From assembly GCA_902634695.1 (NCBI GenBank), contig CACPLE010000004.1, positions 1-48,055 of the forward strand: 48,055 bases of DNA, given 5' to 3'. The notes under the pieces are model-generated. The model worked only from the letters and a program-made list of their open reading frames with translations. It was not told where the DNA came from and ran no database searches. Within the stretch, counting starts at the first letter, position 1. Each line of letters starts with the position of its first letter. The translations under genes and the position numbers were made by a program. This document shows positions 19,333-28,316 of the stretch, piece by piece. This stretch comes from an uncultured Pelagibacteraceae bacterium. Its GTDB lineage: Bacteria > Pseudomonadota > Alphaproteobacteria > Pelagibacterales > Pelagibacteraceae.

Positions 19333-19407
19333 TGGTACCGCCTCTTGGAATTGAACCAAGATTGAGAGTTCCACAAACTCCAGGATTAACCATTATCCGA
19401 AGGCGGC
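19333..19407 (-). tRNA. tRNA-His(GTG), CCA encoded
   Basis: Reverse complement GCCGCCTTCGGATAATGGTTAATCCTGGAGTTTGTGGAACTCTCAATCTTGGTTCAATTCCAAGAGGCGGTACCA; anticodon loop TTGTGGA; cloverleaf drawn by eye. Confidence 0.93.
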
Positions 19408-19459
19408 ATCCTTCCTTTATTTTATACTAATTATTATTAATTTTAAATTTATAAAATGA

Positions 19460-19534
19460 TTAAATTGCTAGCGTGCAGCCAGCATGAAAATGATGTCTGT
19501 GTGAATTCCTTAATACTTTAATCTTTTTAATCAT
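19460..19534 (-). CDS. Candidate His-rich leader peptide MIKKIKVLRNSHRHHFHAGCTLAI upstream of tRNA-His-hisS-hisZ-hisG
   Basis: 24-codon ORF with 4 His in 6 codons (CAC AGA CAT CAT TTT CAT), in an otherwise AT-rich intergenic gap. Confidence 0.45.
   Translation of the reverse strand: MIKKIKVLRNSHRHHFHAGCTLAI
19466..19484 (-). promoter_or_regulatory. Hairpin overlapping the end of the candidate leader ORF
   Basis: Reverse strand TGCTGGC-TGCAC-GCTAGCA (one G-U pair). Confidence 0.4.
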
Positions 19535-19541
19535 TGCGATT

Positions 19542-19569
19542 TAGATAACACTTATTTTTATAAAAACAA
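19542..19569 (-). promoter_or_regulatory. Possible promoter for leader/tRNA-His/hisS transcript
   Basis: TTGTTT-N16-TATCTA on minus strand, 7 nt before ATG at 19534; weak consensus in an AT-rich background. Confidence 0.25.
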
Positions 19570-19575
19570 GTAAAT

Positions 19576-19627
19576 TTTGTATAGGAACTAAAAAGCTTAC
19601 TTAAGGCTTTTAAAATTCCTATACAAA
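19576..19627 (-). terminator. Long stem-loop downstream of cspA
   Basis: TTTGTATAGGAA (19576-19587) pairs perfectly with TTCCTATACAAA (19616-19627); inner AAAAGC/GCTTTT pairing; 17 nt past cspA stop. Confidence 0.6.
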
Positions 19628-19643
19628 TTAATGTGAATTAGAA

Positions 19644-19853
19644 TTAAGAGGTTTTTTGCAGTTTTACTGCGGCAGGACCTTTTTCTCCATCTTCAACTTC
19701 AAATGTAAGCTCATCACCTTCGTTTAAAAATTTTAAACCAGCATCTCTTACTGCAGATGCATGAACAAACACATCTTTTTCTTTATCTTCTCGCTCAATG
19801 AAACCATAACCTTTTTTGCCATTGAACCATTTTACTTTACCTTTTAGACTCAT
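19644..19853 (-). CDS. cspA: Cold-shock protein
   Basis: [31 protein letters not shown]. Confidence 0.95.
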   Translation of the reverse strand: MSLKGKVKWFNGKKGYGFIEREDKEKDVFVHASAVRDAGLKFLNEGDELTFEVEDGEKGPAAVKLQKTS

Positions 19854-19882
19854 TATTACTCTTTCGTTTATTGTTTTACTTT

Positions 19883-19897
19883 AGCTAAACTTTAGCT
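19883..19897. promoter_or_regulatory. Dyad in the cspA 5' leader
   Basis: AGCTAAA-C-TTTAGCT perfect inverted repeat. Confidence 0.3.
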
Positions 19898-19903
19898 TGT
19901 GAC

Positions 19904-19932
19904 TAATTAGTAGATTTTATTATTTATTGCAA
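19904..19932 (-). promoter_or_regulatory. Possible cspA promoter
   Basis: TTGCAA-N17-TAATTA on minus strand upstream of cspA. Confidence 0.35.
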
Positions 19933-19963
19933 GTTAAATGAAAACTTTTTTTGGCTTATTTAG

Positions 19964-20038
19964 TGGTGGCTTCGGTTAGAATCGCACTAACGACACATAC
20001 CTTTTCAGGGTACTGCTCTACTACTGAGCTACGAAGCC
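19964..20038 (-). tRNA. tRNA-Phe(GAA), CCA encoded
   Basis: Reverse complement GGCTTCGTAGCTCAGTAGTAGAGCAGTACCCTGAAAAGGTATGTGTCGTTAGTGCGATTCTAACCGAAGCCACCA; loop CTGAAAA. Confidence 0.88.
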
Positions 20039-20042
20039 TTAT

Positions 20043-20258
20043 TTAAAACCTAAAAATAATTCTTCCTTTTGTTAAATCGTAGGGTGTAACTTCTACTGTA
20101 ACATTGTCTCCTTGTAAAACTCGAATTCTATTTTTTCTTAGTTTGCCGGCTGTATGAGCTGTTACAATATGATTATTTTCTAGCTGGACCCTAAACATAG
20201 CATTTGGAAGTAGTTCAACTACCTTTCCTTTAAATTCAAGTAAATCTTGTTTTGACAA
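20043..20258 (-). CDS. infA: Translation initiation factor IF-1
   Basis: [62 protein letters not shown]. Confidence 0.95.
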   Translation of the reverse strand: MSKQDLLEFKGKVVELLPNAMFRVQLENNHIVTAHTAGKLRKNRIRVLQGDNVTVEVTPYDLTKGRIIFRF

Positions 20259-20260
20259 TC

Positions 20261-21544
20261 TTATTTTCTCCCTAATCTAAAATTTATAGATCTAGCATGT
20301 CCTTCTAGACCTTCAAATTTTGCTAAAGTTATAACTGAAGGACCAAGAGTTTCAATACCCTTTTTTGACAAATTTATATATGAAATTCTTTTATAAAAAT
20401 CATAAACACTTAAACCACTTGAAAATCTAGAAGAAGAATTGGTTGGTAAAATATGGTTAGTACCAACATTATAATCGGTTACTGCCATTGCTGAATATTT
20501 TCCCAAACAAATTGAACCTGCATTATTAATTTTGTTTAAAATTTTTTTATATTTTTTTACATTTAATTCTAAATGTTCGGGTCCAATTTCGTTTATAACA
20601 TTTATAATTTGATTATTAGAATAAGTTTTTATAAATACACTATTTAATTCCAAACTTTTTTTTGCAATTGATTTTCTTGGCAAATTTTTTAATTGATGAA
20701 CAATTGAATTTTTAACTTTTTTAATAAAATTATAATCTTTAGAAATTAAAATACATTGAGAATTAATATCGTGTTCAGCTTGTGCTAACAAGTCTGCAGC
20801 TACCCAATCTACATTAGAAAATTTATCTGCTACTACTGTGATCTCTGAAGGCCCTGCTATAATATCTATGCCAACATCGCCAAAAATTTCTTTTTTTGCC
20901 GCTGAAACAAAAATATTTCCTGGCCCAACAATTTTATCAACCTTTTTAATTTTTTTTGTCCCGTATGCAAGTGCGGCTATTGCTTGTGCACCTCCAATTG
21001 AATATATTTCTTTAATTCCTAATTTTTTAGCAGCATATAAAACTCCAGGACTTTGATTTCCATCAAGTTTTGGATTAATCATAACAATTCTTCTAACACC
21101 AGCTATTTTAGCAGGAATTGCATTCATCAAGACCGTGGATGGAAAACTTGCATTTCCACCTGGCACATAAATTGCAATTGAATCGATTGGTTTGTGTTTA
21201 TAAAATATCTTATTTTTCAAGTTATCTTTATAAAATATATTATGAACTTTTTGTTTTGAATGAAATTTGTATATCCTGTTAAAAGCAAAATCTATTGCTC
21301 TTTTAATTTTTGGGTCTAATTTTTTTATACTTTCAGATATTTTTTTCTTATTAGAAATTATACCATAATTGTTGCTGTATTTTTTTTCGTATTTTATTAA
21401 AGCTTTATCGCCACTTTTTTTTATATCTCGAATAATTTTTTGAACAGTCGTTTTAATTTTTTTGTCATTAATTTTATTTTTTTTGAGCAATTTATTTAAA
21501 AAAAAAATATAATTTTTATTTTTACAATCAAATATTTTAATCAT
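20261..21544 (-). CDS. hisD: Histidinol dehydrogenase
   Basis: [54 protein letters not shown]. Confidence 0.95.
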   Translation of the reverse strand: MIKIFDCKNKNYIFFLNKLLKKNKINDKKIKTTVQKIIRDIKKSGDKALIKYEKKYSNNYGIISNKKKISESIKKLDPKIKRAIDFAFNRIYKFHSKQKVHNIFYKDNLKNKIFYKHKPIDSIAIYVPGGNASFPSTVLMNAIPAKIAGVRRIVMINPKLDGNQSPGVLYAAKKLGIKEIYSIGGAQAIAALAYGTKKIKKVDKIVGPGNIFVSAAKKEIFGDVGIDIIAGPSEITVVADKFSNVDWVAADLLAQAEHDINSQCILISKDYNFIKKVKNSIVHQLKNLPRKSIAKKSLELNSVFIKTYSNNQIINVINEIGPEHLELNVKKYKKILNKINNAGSICLGKYSAMAVTDYNVGTNHILPTNSSSRFSSGLSVYDFYKRISYINLSKKGIETLGPSVITLAKFEGLEGHARSINFRLGRK

Positions 21545-21937
21545 CTATATTTTATTTTGATCCTCCAAAGTTACCTCAACAATTTCAGTAGAAAGTGTTA
21601 TAAATGAATTATTATTAAAAATTAAGCTTATTTCAAACCTATCATTATTCTTTATTAAATCTATTGCTATTAGCTCTAAAATTAGATCTTGATTATTTTG
21701 ATCAATATTTTTTGATTTAACAGAATCTATAAATTCAAACTTGCATACGCTATTTATTTTTTCATTATTTTTTTTGTTTTCAACATTGAATCTTTGTAAA
21801 AAAATTAGAAAAATTTGATTTTTTTTCAAATATCTTAATTCTCTGACTTTTAATTTTGCTTTAAAACAGTATGCAGATATCAATTTTAATCCTTCATTAT
21901 CTTTTGCGATAATTCTTGCCAAATATTTTTTGTTCAT
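21545..21937 (-). CDS. DUF2948-like family protein
   Basis: Position between murA and hisD and N-terminal pattern (IAKDNEGLKLISAYCFKAKLKVREL). Confidence 0.55.
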   Translation of the reverse strand: MNKKYLARIIAKDNEGLKLISAYCFKAKLKVRELRYLKKNQIFLIFLQRFNVENKKNNEKINSVCKFEFIDSVKSKNIDQNNQDLILELIAIDLIKNNDRFEISLIFNNNSFITLSTEIVEVTLEDQNKI

Positions 21938-23199
21938 TTTTGTGAAATTCTTCTTATCTTTGCTCCCACATTTCTCAATTTTCTTTCAATATTTTCATAA
22001 CCTCTGTCCAAATGATATATTCTGTTGATTATTGATTTGCCTTTAGCAGTTAAAGCTGCAAGTATTAGCGAAACTGATGCTCTAAGATCTGTTGCCATTA
22101 GCTCTGCGGGCTTAAAAATTACATTTCCTTCAATTATAGCTTTATTTCCAAATATTTTAATTTTAGCTCCCATTCTATTGAGTTCTGAAGCGTGCATAAA
22201 TCTATTTTCAAAAATTTTTTCAGTTATTTGAGATTTTCCAGAAGCTTTACAAAGTAAAACCATTAACTGTGCTTGTAGATCAGTCGAAAATCCTGGGTAA
22301 GGAGATGTAAATATTTTTAAATTTTTTATTTTATTTTTCCCAATGATTCTAATTTTATTTTTTTTAGTTCTTATATCTGCTCCTATTTTTTTTAAAATAT
22401 CAATTTCAGTTTTAATTATTTTAGGTTTAACATTAACAATTTTTAGGTCTCCACCAGTCAAAGCAGCGGCAATCATGTAGGTTCCTGCCTCAATTCTATC
22501 GAACATTATATTATATTTTACTTCTTTTAATTTTTTAACTCCAAATATTGTGATGGTTCTTCTACCAGTCCATTTAATATTGCAACCCATTTTTCTTAAA
22601 AAATTTACTAAATCACTTACTTCAGGTTCAATGGCACAATTTTTTAAAATTGTTTTTCCTTTTGCAAAGCTTGCAGCTATAACTAGGTTTTCCGTAGCAC
22701 CAACAGAAATTTTTGAAAATTTAATTTTATTTCCTATTAAGCCTTTTGGTGCTGTGGCATGTATATATCCGTCTGCTATCTTATATTTTACTCCAAGTTT
22801 TGATAGTGCTTTTAAATGTATATCTACAGGTCTTGCTCCAATTGCACAACCTCCTGGTAGTGAAACTTTTGCCTTCTTAAATCTCGCAAGAAGAGGTCCC
22901 AATACTAATATCCCTGCTCTCATGGTTTTAACTAAATTATATGAAGCATATGTTTTTATTTTTTTAAAATTATGAATATTTACAGATTTTTTTTTTTTAC
23001 TTAAATTAATTTTTGAACCCATTGAGCTTAACAATAGAATCATTGTTTCGATATCCTTAACTGTAGGTAGATTTTGTATTTCTATTTTTTTATTTGATAG
23101 TAATGTTGCTGCCAGAATAGGAAGCGAAGAGTTTTTTGATCCTGAAATATTAATTGTTCCTTTGAGCTTTTTTGCCCCTATAACCTCCAATTTTTTCAT
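21934..23199 (-). CDS. murA: UDP-N-acetylglucosamine 1-carboxyvinyltransferase
   Basis: ISGSKNSSLPILAATLL, LPGGCAIGARPVDIHL, ATDLRASVSLILAAL. Confidence 0.95.
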   Translation of the reverse strand: MKKLEVIGAKKLKGTINISGSKNSSLPILAATLLSNKKIEIQNLPTVKDIETMILLLSSMGSKINLSKKKKSVNIHNFKKIKTYASYNLVKTMRAGILVLGPLLARFKKAKVSLPGGCAIGARPVDIHLKALSKLGVKYKIADGYIHATAPKGLIGNKIKFSKISVGATENLVIAASFAKGKTILKNCAIEPEVSDLVNFLRKMGCNIKWTGRRTITIFGVKKLKEVKYNIMFDRIEAGTYMIAAALTGGDLKIVNVKPKIIKTEIDILKKIGADIRTKKNKIRIIGKNKIKNLKIFTSPYPGFSTDLQAQLMVLLCKASGKSQITEKIFENRFMHASELNRMGAKIKIFGNKAIIEGNVIFKPAELMATDLRASVSLILAALTAKGKSIINRIYHLDRGYENIERKLRNVGAKIRRISQK

Positions 23200-23202
23200 T
23201 TT

Positions 23203-23754
23203 TTATATTTTTGGTAAAGTAACTCCAACTTGACCCATATATTTACCCTTTCTATCAGAATAAGAAACTGCTGGAATTTCATTTCCTTTAAGAAAAACAA
23301 ACTGAGCCACACCTTCATTTGCATAAATTTTAGCTGGAAGAGGAGTTGTGTTTGAAAATTCTAGTGTAACATGTCCTTCCCATCCAGGTTCAAGCGGTGT
23401 AACATTTACAATAATACCACATCTAGCATATGTTGATTTACCCAAACAAATAACCAAAACATCTTTTGGAATTTTAAAGCGCTCAACTGTACTTGCTAAT
23501 ACAAATGAATTTGGTGGCACAATACATTCTGAAACTTTCTTAGTTAAAAAATTACTAGGCTTAAAATTCTTTGGATCAACAATTTCAGAATTTACATTTG
23601 TAAATATTTTAAATTCATCTGACACTCTAGCATCATATCCAAAAGAGGATAGGCCGTAAGAAATTTTACCATCTCTAACTTGTTTTTCTTCAAATGGAGA
23701 AATCATTCCTTCTAATGCCATTTTTTTTATCCATTTATCAGAAAGAACTGGCAT
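23203..23754 (-). CDS. dcd: dCTP deaminase
   Basis: [60 protein letters not shown]. Confidence 0.95.
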   Translation of the reverse strand: MPVLSDKWIKKMALEGMISPFEEKQVRDGKISYGLSSFGYDARVSDEFKIFTNVNSEIVDPKNFKPSNFLTKKVSECIVPPNSFVLASTVERFKIPKDVLVICLGKSTYARCGIIVNVTPLEPGWEGHVTLEFSNTTPLPAKIYANEGVAQFVFLKGNEIPAVSYSDRKGKYMGQVGVTLPKI

Positions 23755-23756
23755 TT

Positions 23757-23861
23757 TTATTTTTCTTTTTTATTTTTTATTTTTTTTTGAAATATTTTTC
23801 TTTTTCTTAAATTTTTTTTAAGAGCCAATTCTAGCTTGGCATTTTTTTGTCTATTGTTCAT
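23757..23861 (-). CDS. Small basic protein, 34 aa (not in ORF track)
   Basis: Reverse-strand [37 protein letters not shown] with ATGA overlap to the upstream 68-aa gene. Confidence 0.5.
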   Translation of the reverse strand: MNNRQKNAKLELALKKNLRKRKIFQKKIKNKKEK

Positions 23862-24064
23862 TTGTTTTTGTTTGGATTAGTTATAAAATCAAGAGTAATT
23901 GGTTCTTTTGTATTGATTTTTTTTTCACTTTCCTTTGGTTCTTCTTTTTTCCCTACTTTTGCTTCTCTCTTTGCTTTTTTTTCGGCCAACCTACGTTCTC
24001 TCTTTGCCGCCTTTTCCATAGCCTTCATTCCCCTTGTAGATTTATAATCGTAATGAATTCCCAT
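23858..24064 (-). CDS. Small charged hypothetical protein, 68 aa
   Basis: Lys/Glu-rich ORF co-oriented with dcd-murA. Confidence 0.55.
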   Translation of the reverse strand: MGIHYDYKSTRGMKAMEKAAKRERRLAEKKAKREAKVGKKEEPKESEKKINTKEPITLDFITNPNKNK

Positions 24065-24181
24065 TTGTCTTTTCCTAAAAAAAAATTTTATTATAGATAT
24101 AATTTATTATGTTATAAAAATTAAGGCAATAATTTGAATAAAATTGATTTATACATTAGGTTTTTTTAGCAGATATATTGC

Positions 24182-24257
24182 GCCCATATAGCTCAGACGG
24201 TAGAGCAATTCCATGGTAAGGAAGAGGTCATCAGTTCGATTCTGGTTATGGGCACCA
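24182..24257 (+). tRNA. tRNA-Thr(GGT), CCA encoded
   Basis: GCCCATATAGCTCAGACGGTAGAGCAATTCCATGGTAAGGAAGAGGTCATCAGTTCGATTCTGGTTATGGGCACCA; loop ATGGTAA. Confidence 0.9.
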
Positions 24258-24260
24258 AAT

Positions 24261-24980
24261 TTAATTTTTGAAGAAAAAATTTTTGATTATAAAAACTAAT
24301 ACTAATAAAGATAAAAATAGCAAAATTGGTAAATAAATTTCTGAAGAACTAAAAGCCTCTATCAATGATGGAGGCTCAATATTTTTTTCTATTTGATTTT
24401 CTATTCCTGATCCTAAAGATGCTATTACAAAACATTGAGGAATCATTCCTAGTATAGAACCAATAAAAAAATTTTTTATACTTACTGAAAAAATGCATGG
24501 AATAAGATTTGATATTTGAAATGGTATTCCTCCTATAATACGATATATAATCATATAAGATAACTCTTTTCTTTTGAATCTATTTTCTAAATTTTTAAAT
24601 TTTTTTGAAAATTTTTCTTTTACCAAATCTTTAAAAAAAAAATTTGCAAATATATATATTATTGTAGCTCCAACCGATAAAGAAAATACTACTAGCATTG
24701 CACCCAAATAAGATCCAAAAATGAAGCCCGAAAGTAAGACAACTGGTGAACCAAACCCTTGAAGAAGTACCCATAAAATACAAAATAATATAAAACCAAC
24801 AGAAACTAATATCAAATTGGTTTCTTTTAAATTAATGAAATATTCTCTATTGGTTCTAATAAAATTATAGGTAGTAATTTCCTCAATTCCAAAATTTAAA
24901 ATTAAAAAATAGAAAAAAGCTGAAAGCAACAATAAGTAAAGCAAACCAATCCAAATTTTAACATTTTTCATTCTTTGCAT
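24261..24980 (-). CDS. TVP38/TMEM64 (SNARE-associated/DedA-like) membrane protein
   Basis: LSGFIFGSYLGAMLVVFSLSVGATIIY, YRIIGGIPFQISNLIPC, GSILGMIP. Confidence 0.75.
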   Translation of the reverse strand: MQRMKNVKIWIGLLYLLLLSAFFYFLILNFGIEEITTYNFIRTNREYFINLKETNLILVSVGFILFCILWVLLQGFGSPVVLLSGFIFGSYLGAMLVVFSLSVGATIIYIFANFFFKDLVKEKFSKKFKNLENRFKRKELSYMIIYRIIGGIPFQISNLIPCIFSVSIKNFFIGSILGMIPQCFVIASLGSGIENQIEKNIEPPSLIEAFSSSEIYLPILLFLSLLVLVFIIKNFFFKN

Positions 24981-25039
24981 AATTCAATTTTATACACTAT
25001 AAATACCAAAAATTTTAACAATACTAACATTACAGATAT

Positions 25040-25180
25040 ATGAAAAGAACTTGGAATCCCAAAAAAAAACGTAGAGCTAGAAAGCATGGCTTCAGAAAAA
25101 GAATGAGAACCTTAAAAGGTAGGAAAGTTTTAGCCGCGAGAAGGAAGAAAGCACGAAAAAGATTAACTGTTTCAATCTAA
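25040..25180 (+). CDS. rpmH: 50S ribosomal protein L34 (not in ORF track)
   Basis: [46 protein letters not shown]. Confidence 0.95.
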   Translation: MKRTWNPKKKRRARKHGFRKRMRTLKGRKVLAARRKKARKRLTVSI

Positions 25181-25183
25181 TTA

Positions 25184-25528
25184 ATGAAAACTAAAATTGT
25201 TGCTTTAAAAAAAAATGAAGATTTTAAAAATTTACTAAAAGGACGTAAATTATCGAACAAATATTTTGTTATGTTTTATAAAAAAATACTTAATAAGAAT
25301 TATAATAATTTGAACATAAGCATCGTCACAAAAAAAAAATTGGGTAATGCAGTAAAACGAAACTTTTGTAAAAGACGTTTTAAAAGTCTAGTTAATGAAG
25401 CAGTAAAAAAAACTTTACTAAATTTTAAATATTCTTATTTAATTCTAGCTAAAGATAATTCTTTAAAAAAAGATTCTTTTGAAGATCTAAAAAAAACAAT
25501 GTTTGCCGAATTTAATAAGGTTAAATAA
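25184..25528 (+). CDS. rnpA: Ribonuclease P protein component
   Basis: [23 protein letters not shown]; rpmH-rnpA-yidD-yidC order. Confidence 0.9.
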   Translation: MKTKIVALKKNEDFKNLLKGRKLSNKYFVMFYKKILNKNYNNLNISIVTKKKLGNAVKRNFCKRRFKSLVNEAVKKTLLNFKYSYLILAKDNSLKKDSFEDLKKTMFAEFNKVK

Positions 25529-25767
25529 TGAAAATTATAACCTATTTATTAATTGGAATAATAAAAATATATAAAATATGTATTAGCCCAATATTTCCCA
25601 ACAGCTGTCGTTTCGAACCAACATGTAGCAAATACTGTATTGATTCTTTAAAAACTTATGGATTAATAAAAGGTTTAACAAAATCAATTGTTAGAATTTT
25701 AAAGTGCAATCCTTGGTTTGGGTACGGTGGATATGATCCTGTAAGAAATGAAGAGGAAGTAAAATAA
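25528..25767 (+). CDS. yidD: Membrane protein insertion efficiency factor
   Basis: [48 protein letters not shown]. Confidence 0.93.
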   Translation: MKIITYLLIGIIKIYKICISPIFPNSCRFEPTCSKYCIDSLKTYGLIKGLTKSIVRILKCNPWFGYGGYDPVRNEEEVK

Positions 25768-25769
25768 TT

Positions 25770-27452
25770 ATGGATATCAAAAATGTTATAGCTGCTATTT
25801 CTTTATCTGCTGCAGTAATAATTCTGTATTCTCTTTTTTTTGCTGAACCACCCAATCCAAATAAAATTAATAAGGATCAAGTTGAAAAAACAAAAATTGT
25901 CGAATCTTCTGATGCTCCGGCCTTAGATCAGAACGAAAATTTTTCAAAATTGACAAGAAAAGAAGCTCTTGCCAAAAGCAATAGAATAGCATTTGAAAAC
26001 AATAATGTATTTGGAACAATAAATACTGTGGGAGCTACAATTGACGATTTAACTTTTAAAAATTATAATTTTGAACTTAATGGTAATGAAAAAATTGTTC
26101 TTCTAAATCCAAGAAAAATCAAAAATGGCTATTCAATTGAAAGTGGCTTTGTAACCAATAACAAAAATATAGATGTGCCGAATTCTTCTACAGTTTGGAC
26201 AATTGTAGGAAATGATAAGTTAACAAACAAAAACGCCGTAAAATTGGTGTGGAAAAATTCTCAAGGAATCGAATTTCAAAAAAATATAAGTCTTGATGAT
26301 CAATTTTTATTCACAATTAAAGAAAAAATAATTAATTCATCAAATAAAACTTACAATTTTTATTCGTACGGCCAAATTATTCGAAACAAAAAACCTGAAA
26401 TTTCTGGTTTTTATATATTGCATGAAGGTTTCATAGCAACTCTTGATGAAGAGCTAATTGAAGAAGATTATGATGATATCCGTGATAAAAAGTTTTCTAG
26501 AAATGCTTCAAAAGGATGGCTTGGTATAGGTGATAAATACTGGATTACAAGCATTGTTCCTCCAAGAAATAGAAATTTTAAAACGACTTTTGATTATAAA
26601 AATAAATTTAGAGCAAACTATATATCTGCTGAAGGAATTGAAGCTGGCCCAAATGAAACAATTGAAGAAGAAATACAAATAATTGTTGCTGCAAAGAGAG
26701 TTGAAACAATTGATGGTTATGCTGAAAAATTAAAAATTGAAAAATTTGATTTAGCCATTGACTGGGGTGTATTATATTTTTTAACGAAGCCATTATTCTT
26801 TGCTATTGATTATTTCTTTAAAATGCTTGGAAACTATGGCTTAGCAATCATAGCGGTAACTATTTGCATTAGACTGGTATTCTTTCCTCTCGCCAATTTT
26901 AGTTTTAGAAGTATGGCAAAAATGAAAATGCTTCAACCTGAAATGCAAAGATTAAAAGAGCTTCACAAAGAAGACAAAATGAAATTACAACAAGAAATGA
27001 TGGCTCTATATAAAAGGGAAAAAGTAAATCCCATGAGCGGTTGTTTGCCAATACTTGTACAAATTCCAGTATTCTTTGCTTTGTACAAAGTTTTATTTGT
27101 AACAATAGAAATGAGACATCAGCCTTTCTTTGGCTGGATAAAAGATTTATCAGATAGAGACCCAACATCTATATTTAATCTTTTCGGCCTAATCCCTTGG
27201 GACCCACCTTCTTTTTTATTGATCGGTGCATGGCCTGTAGCAATGGGTGTAAGTATGTGGATACAGCAAAAACTTAATCCGGCTCCGCCTGACCCAGTTC
27301 AGGCAAAAATATTTATGTTTTTTCCAATTTTCTTAACAGTCATACTGGCTCCTTTTCCTTCAGGATTAGTTGTTTACTGGACAATTAATAATATTCTTAC
27401 AATGGCTCAACAAGTAGTAATTATGAAAAGGACGACAGTAAAAACTACATAA
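25770..27452 (+). CDS. yidC: Membrane protein insertase YidC
   Basis: LFFAIDYFFKMLGNYGLAIIAVTICIRLVFFPLANFSFRSMAKMK; PMSGCLPILVQIPVFFALYKVL. Confidence 0.95.
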   Translation: MDIKNVIAAISLSAAVIILYSLFFAEPPNPNKINKDQVEKTKIVESSDAPALDQNENFSKLTRKEALAKSNRIAFENNNVFGTINTVGATIDDLTFKNYNFELNGNEKIVLLNPRKIKNGYSIESGFVTNNKNIDVPNSSTVWTIVGNDKLTNKNAVKLVWKNSQGIEFQKNISLDDQFLFTIKEKIINSSNKTYNFYSYGQIIRNKKPEISGFYILHEGFIATLDEELIEEDYDDIRDKKFSRNASKGWLGIGDKYWITSIVPPRNRNFKTTFDYKNKFRANYISAEGIEAGPNETIEEEIQIIVAAKRVETIDGYAEKLKIEKFDLAIDWGVLYFLTKPLFFAIDYFFKMLGNYGLAIIAVTICIRLVFFPLANFSFRSMAKMKMLQPEMQRLKELHKEDKMKLQQEMMALYKREKVNPMSGCLPILVQIPVFFALYKVLFVTIEMRHQPFFGWIKDLSDRDPTSIFNLFGLIPWDPPSFLLIGAWPVAMGVSMWIQQKLNPAPPDPVQAKIFMFFPIFLTVILAPFPSGLVVYWTINNILTMAQQVVIMKRTTVKTT

Positions 27453-28316
27453 ATGAAAAAAATTGAAGAAGTGAATTTAAAATCAATTTTACCTTCAAAT
27501 GGCCCTTCCATCAACGAAGTTAAAAAATATTTGGAAAAATATAGTGAAGAAAAAATTGTAATAAAATGTGGTGGAAGCGTTTTGTTAGATCCTAATCTCT
27601 TTAATGTTTTTATTGAAGATATCGTTGTTTTAAAAAAAATTGGATTAACTCCAATAATTGTTCATGGAGGTGGGCCAAAGATAAAAAAGAAATTATTAGA
27701 ATCGAATATTCAAAGTACTTTTATCAAAGGTTTAAGAGTAACTGATAAAAAAACTATTAATATAGTTGAGGATGTTTTGATAGAACTTAATAAAGAAATT
27801 GTAAATTCTTTAAAAAGTCAATCTAGTGCCGCAAGAAGCATTACAACAAAAGAGAACAATATTATATATGTTAAACCAGCTGAAAAGGAGCTTGGCTTTG
27901 TTGGTGTACCAAATCAAATTAAAATAGATATTTTAAATAAAATCATTAAGTGTAACGAAATTCCTGTTATTGCTCCAATTGGACAAAAAGATAGTCAAAC
28001 ATTTAATATTAATGCTGACATAACTGCTGGTGCGGTCGCAAAAAAATTAAAATCGAGAAGATTACTTTTGATGACAGATGTTGAAGGTGTGCTTGATAAA
28101 AATAAAAAGCTAGTTACGGAAATAAACACTGATACTGCGAAAAAAATGATAGATGATGAGATTATTACCGGCGGGATGATACCTAAAATTAATACATGCA
28201 TTGATGTAATAAACAATGAAGTTAAAGGAGTGGTTATTATAGATGGAAGAAGACAACATAGTATTCTTTTTGAACTACTTTCTGATAAAGGATCTGGAAC
28301 ATTAATTAGAAAATGA
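27453..28316 (+). CDS. argB: Acetylglutamate kinase
   Basis: IKCGGSVL, IVHGGGPKIKK, LMTDVEGVLD, GGMIPKI. Confidence 0.95.
   Translation: MKKIEEVNLKSILPSNGPSINEVKKYLEKYSEEKIVIKCGGSVLLDPNLFNVFIEDIVVLKKIGLTPIIVHGGGPKIKKKLLESNIQSTFIKGLRVTDKKTINIVEDVLIELNKEIVNSLKSQSSAARSITTKENNIIYVKPAEKELGFVGVPNQIKIDILNKIIKCNEIPVIAPIGQKDSQTFNINADITAGAVAKKLKSRRLLLMTDVEGVLDKNKKLVTEINTDTAKKMIDDEIITGGMIPKINTCIDVINNEVKGVVIIDGRRQHSILFELLSDKGSGTLIRK

Noticed and set aside
19162-19365. Plus-strand 67-aa ORF over hisS start and tRNA-His
   Set aside because: Antisense to a well-supported gene and tRNA; sequence is reverse-complement shadow of hisS.
22550-22975. Plus-strand 141-aa ORF inside murA
   Set aside because: Antisense to conserved murA; long only because of codon composition.
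27452-27453. Missing engB/yihA between yidC and argB
   Set aside because: The gene is often found there in alphaproteobacteria, but its location varies; absence from this spot alone says little.
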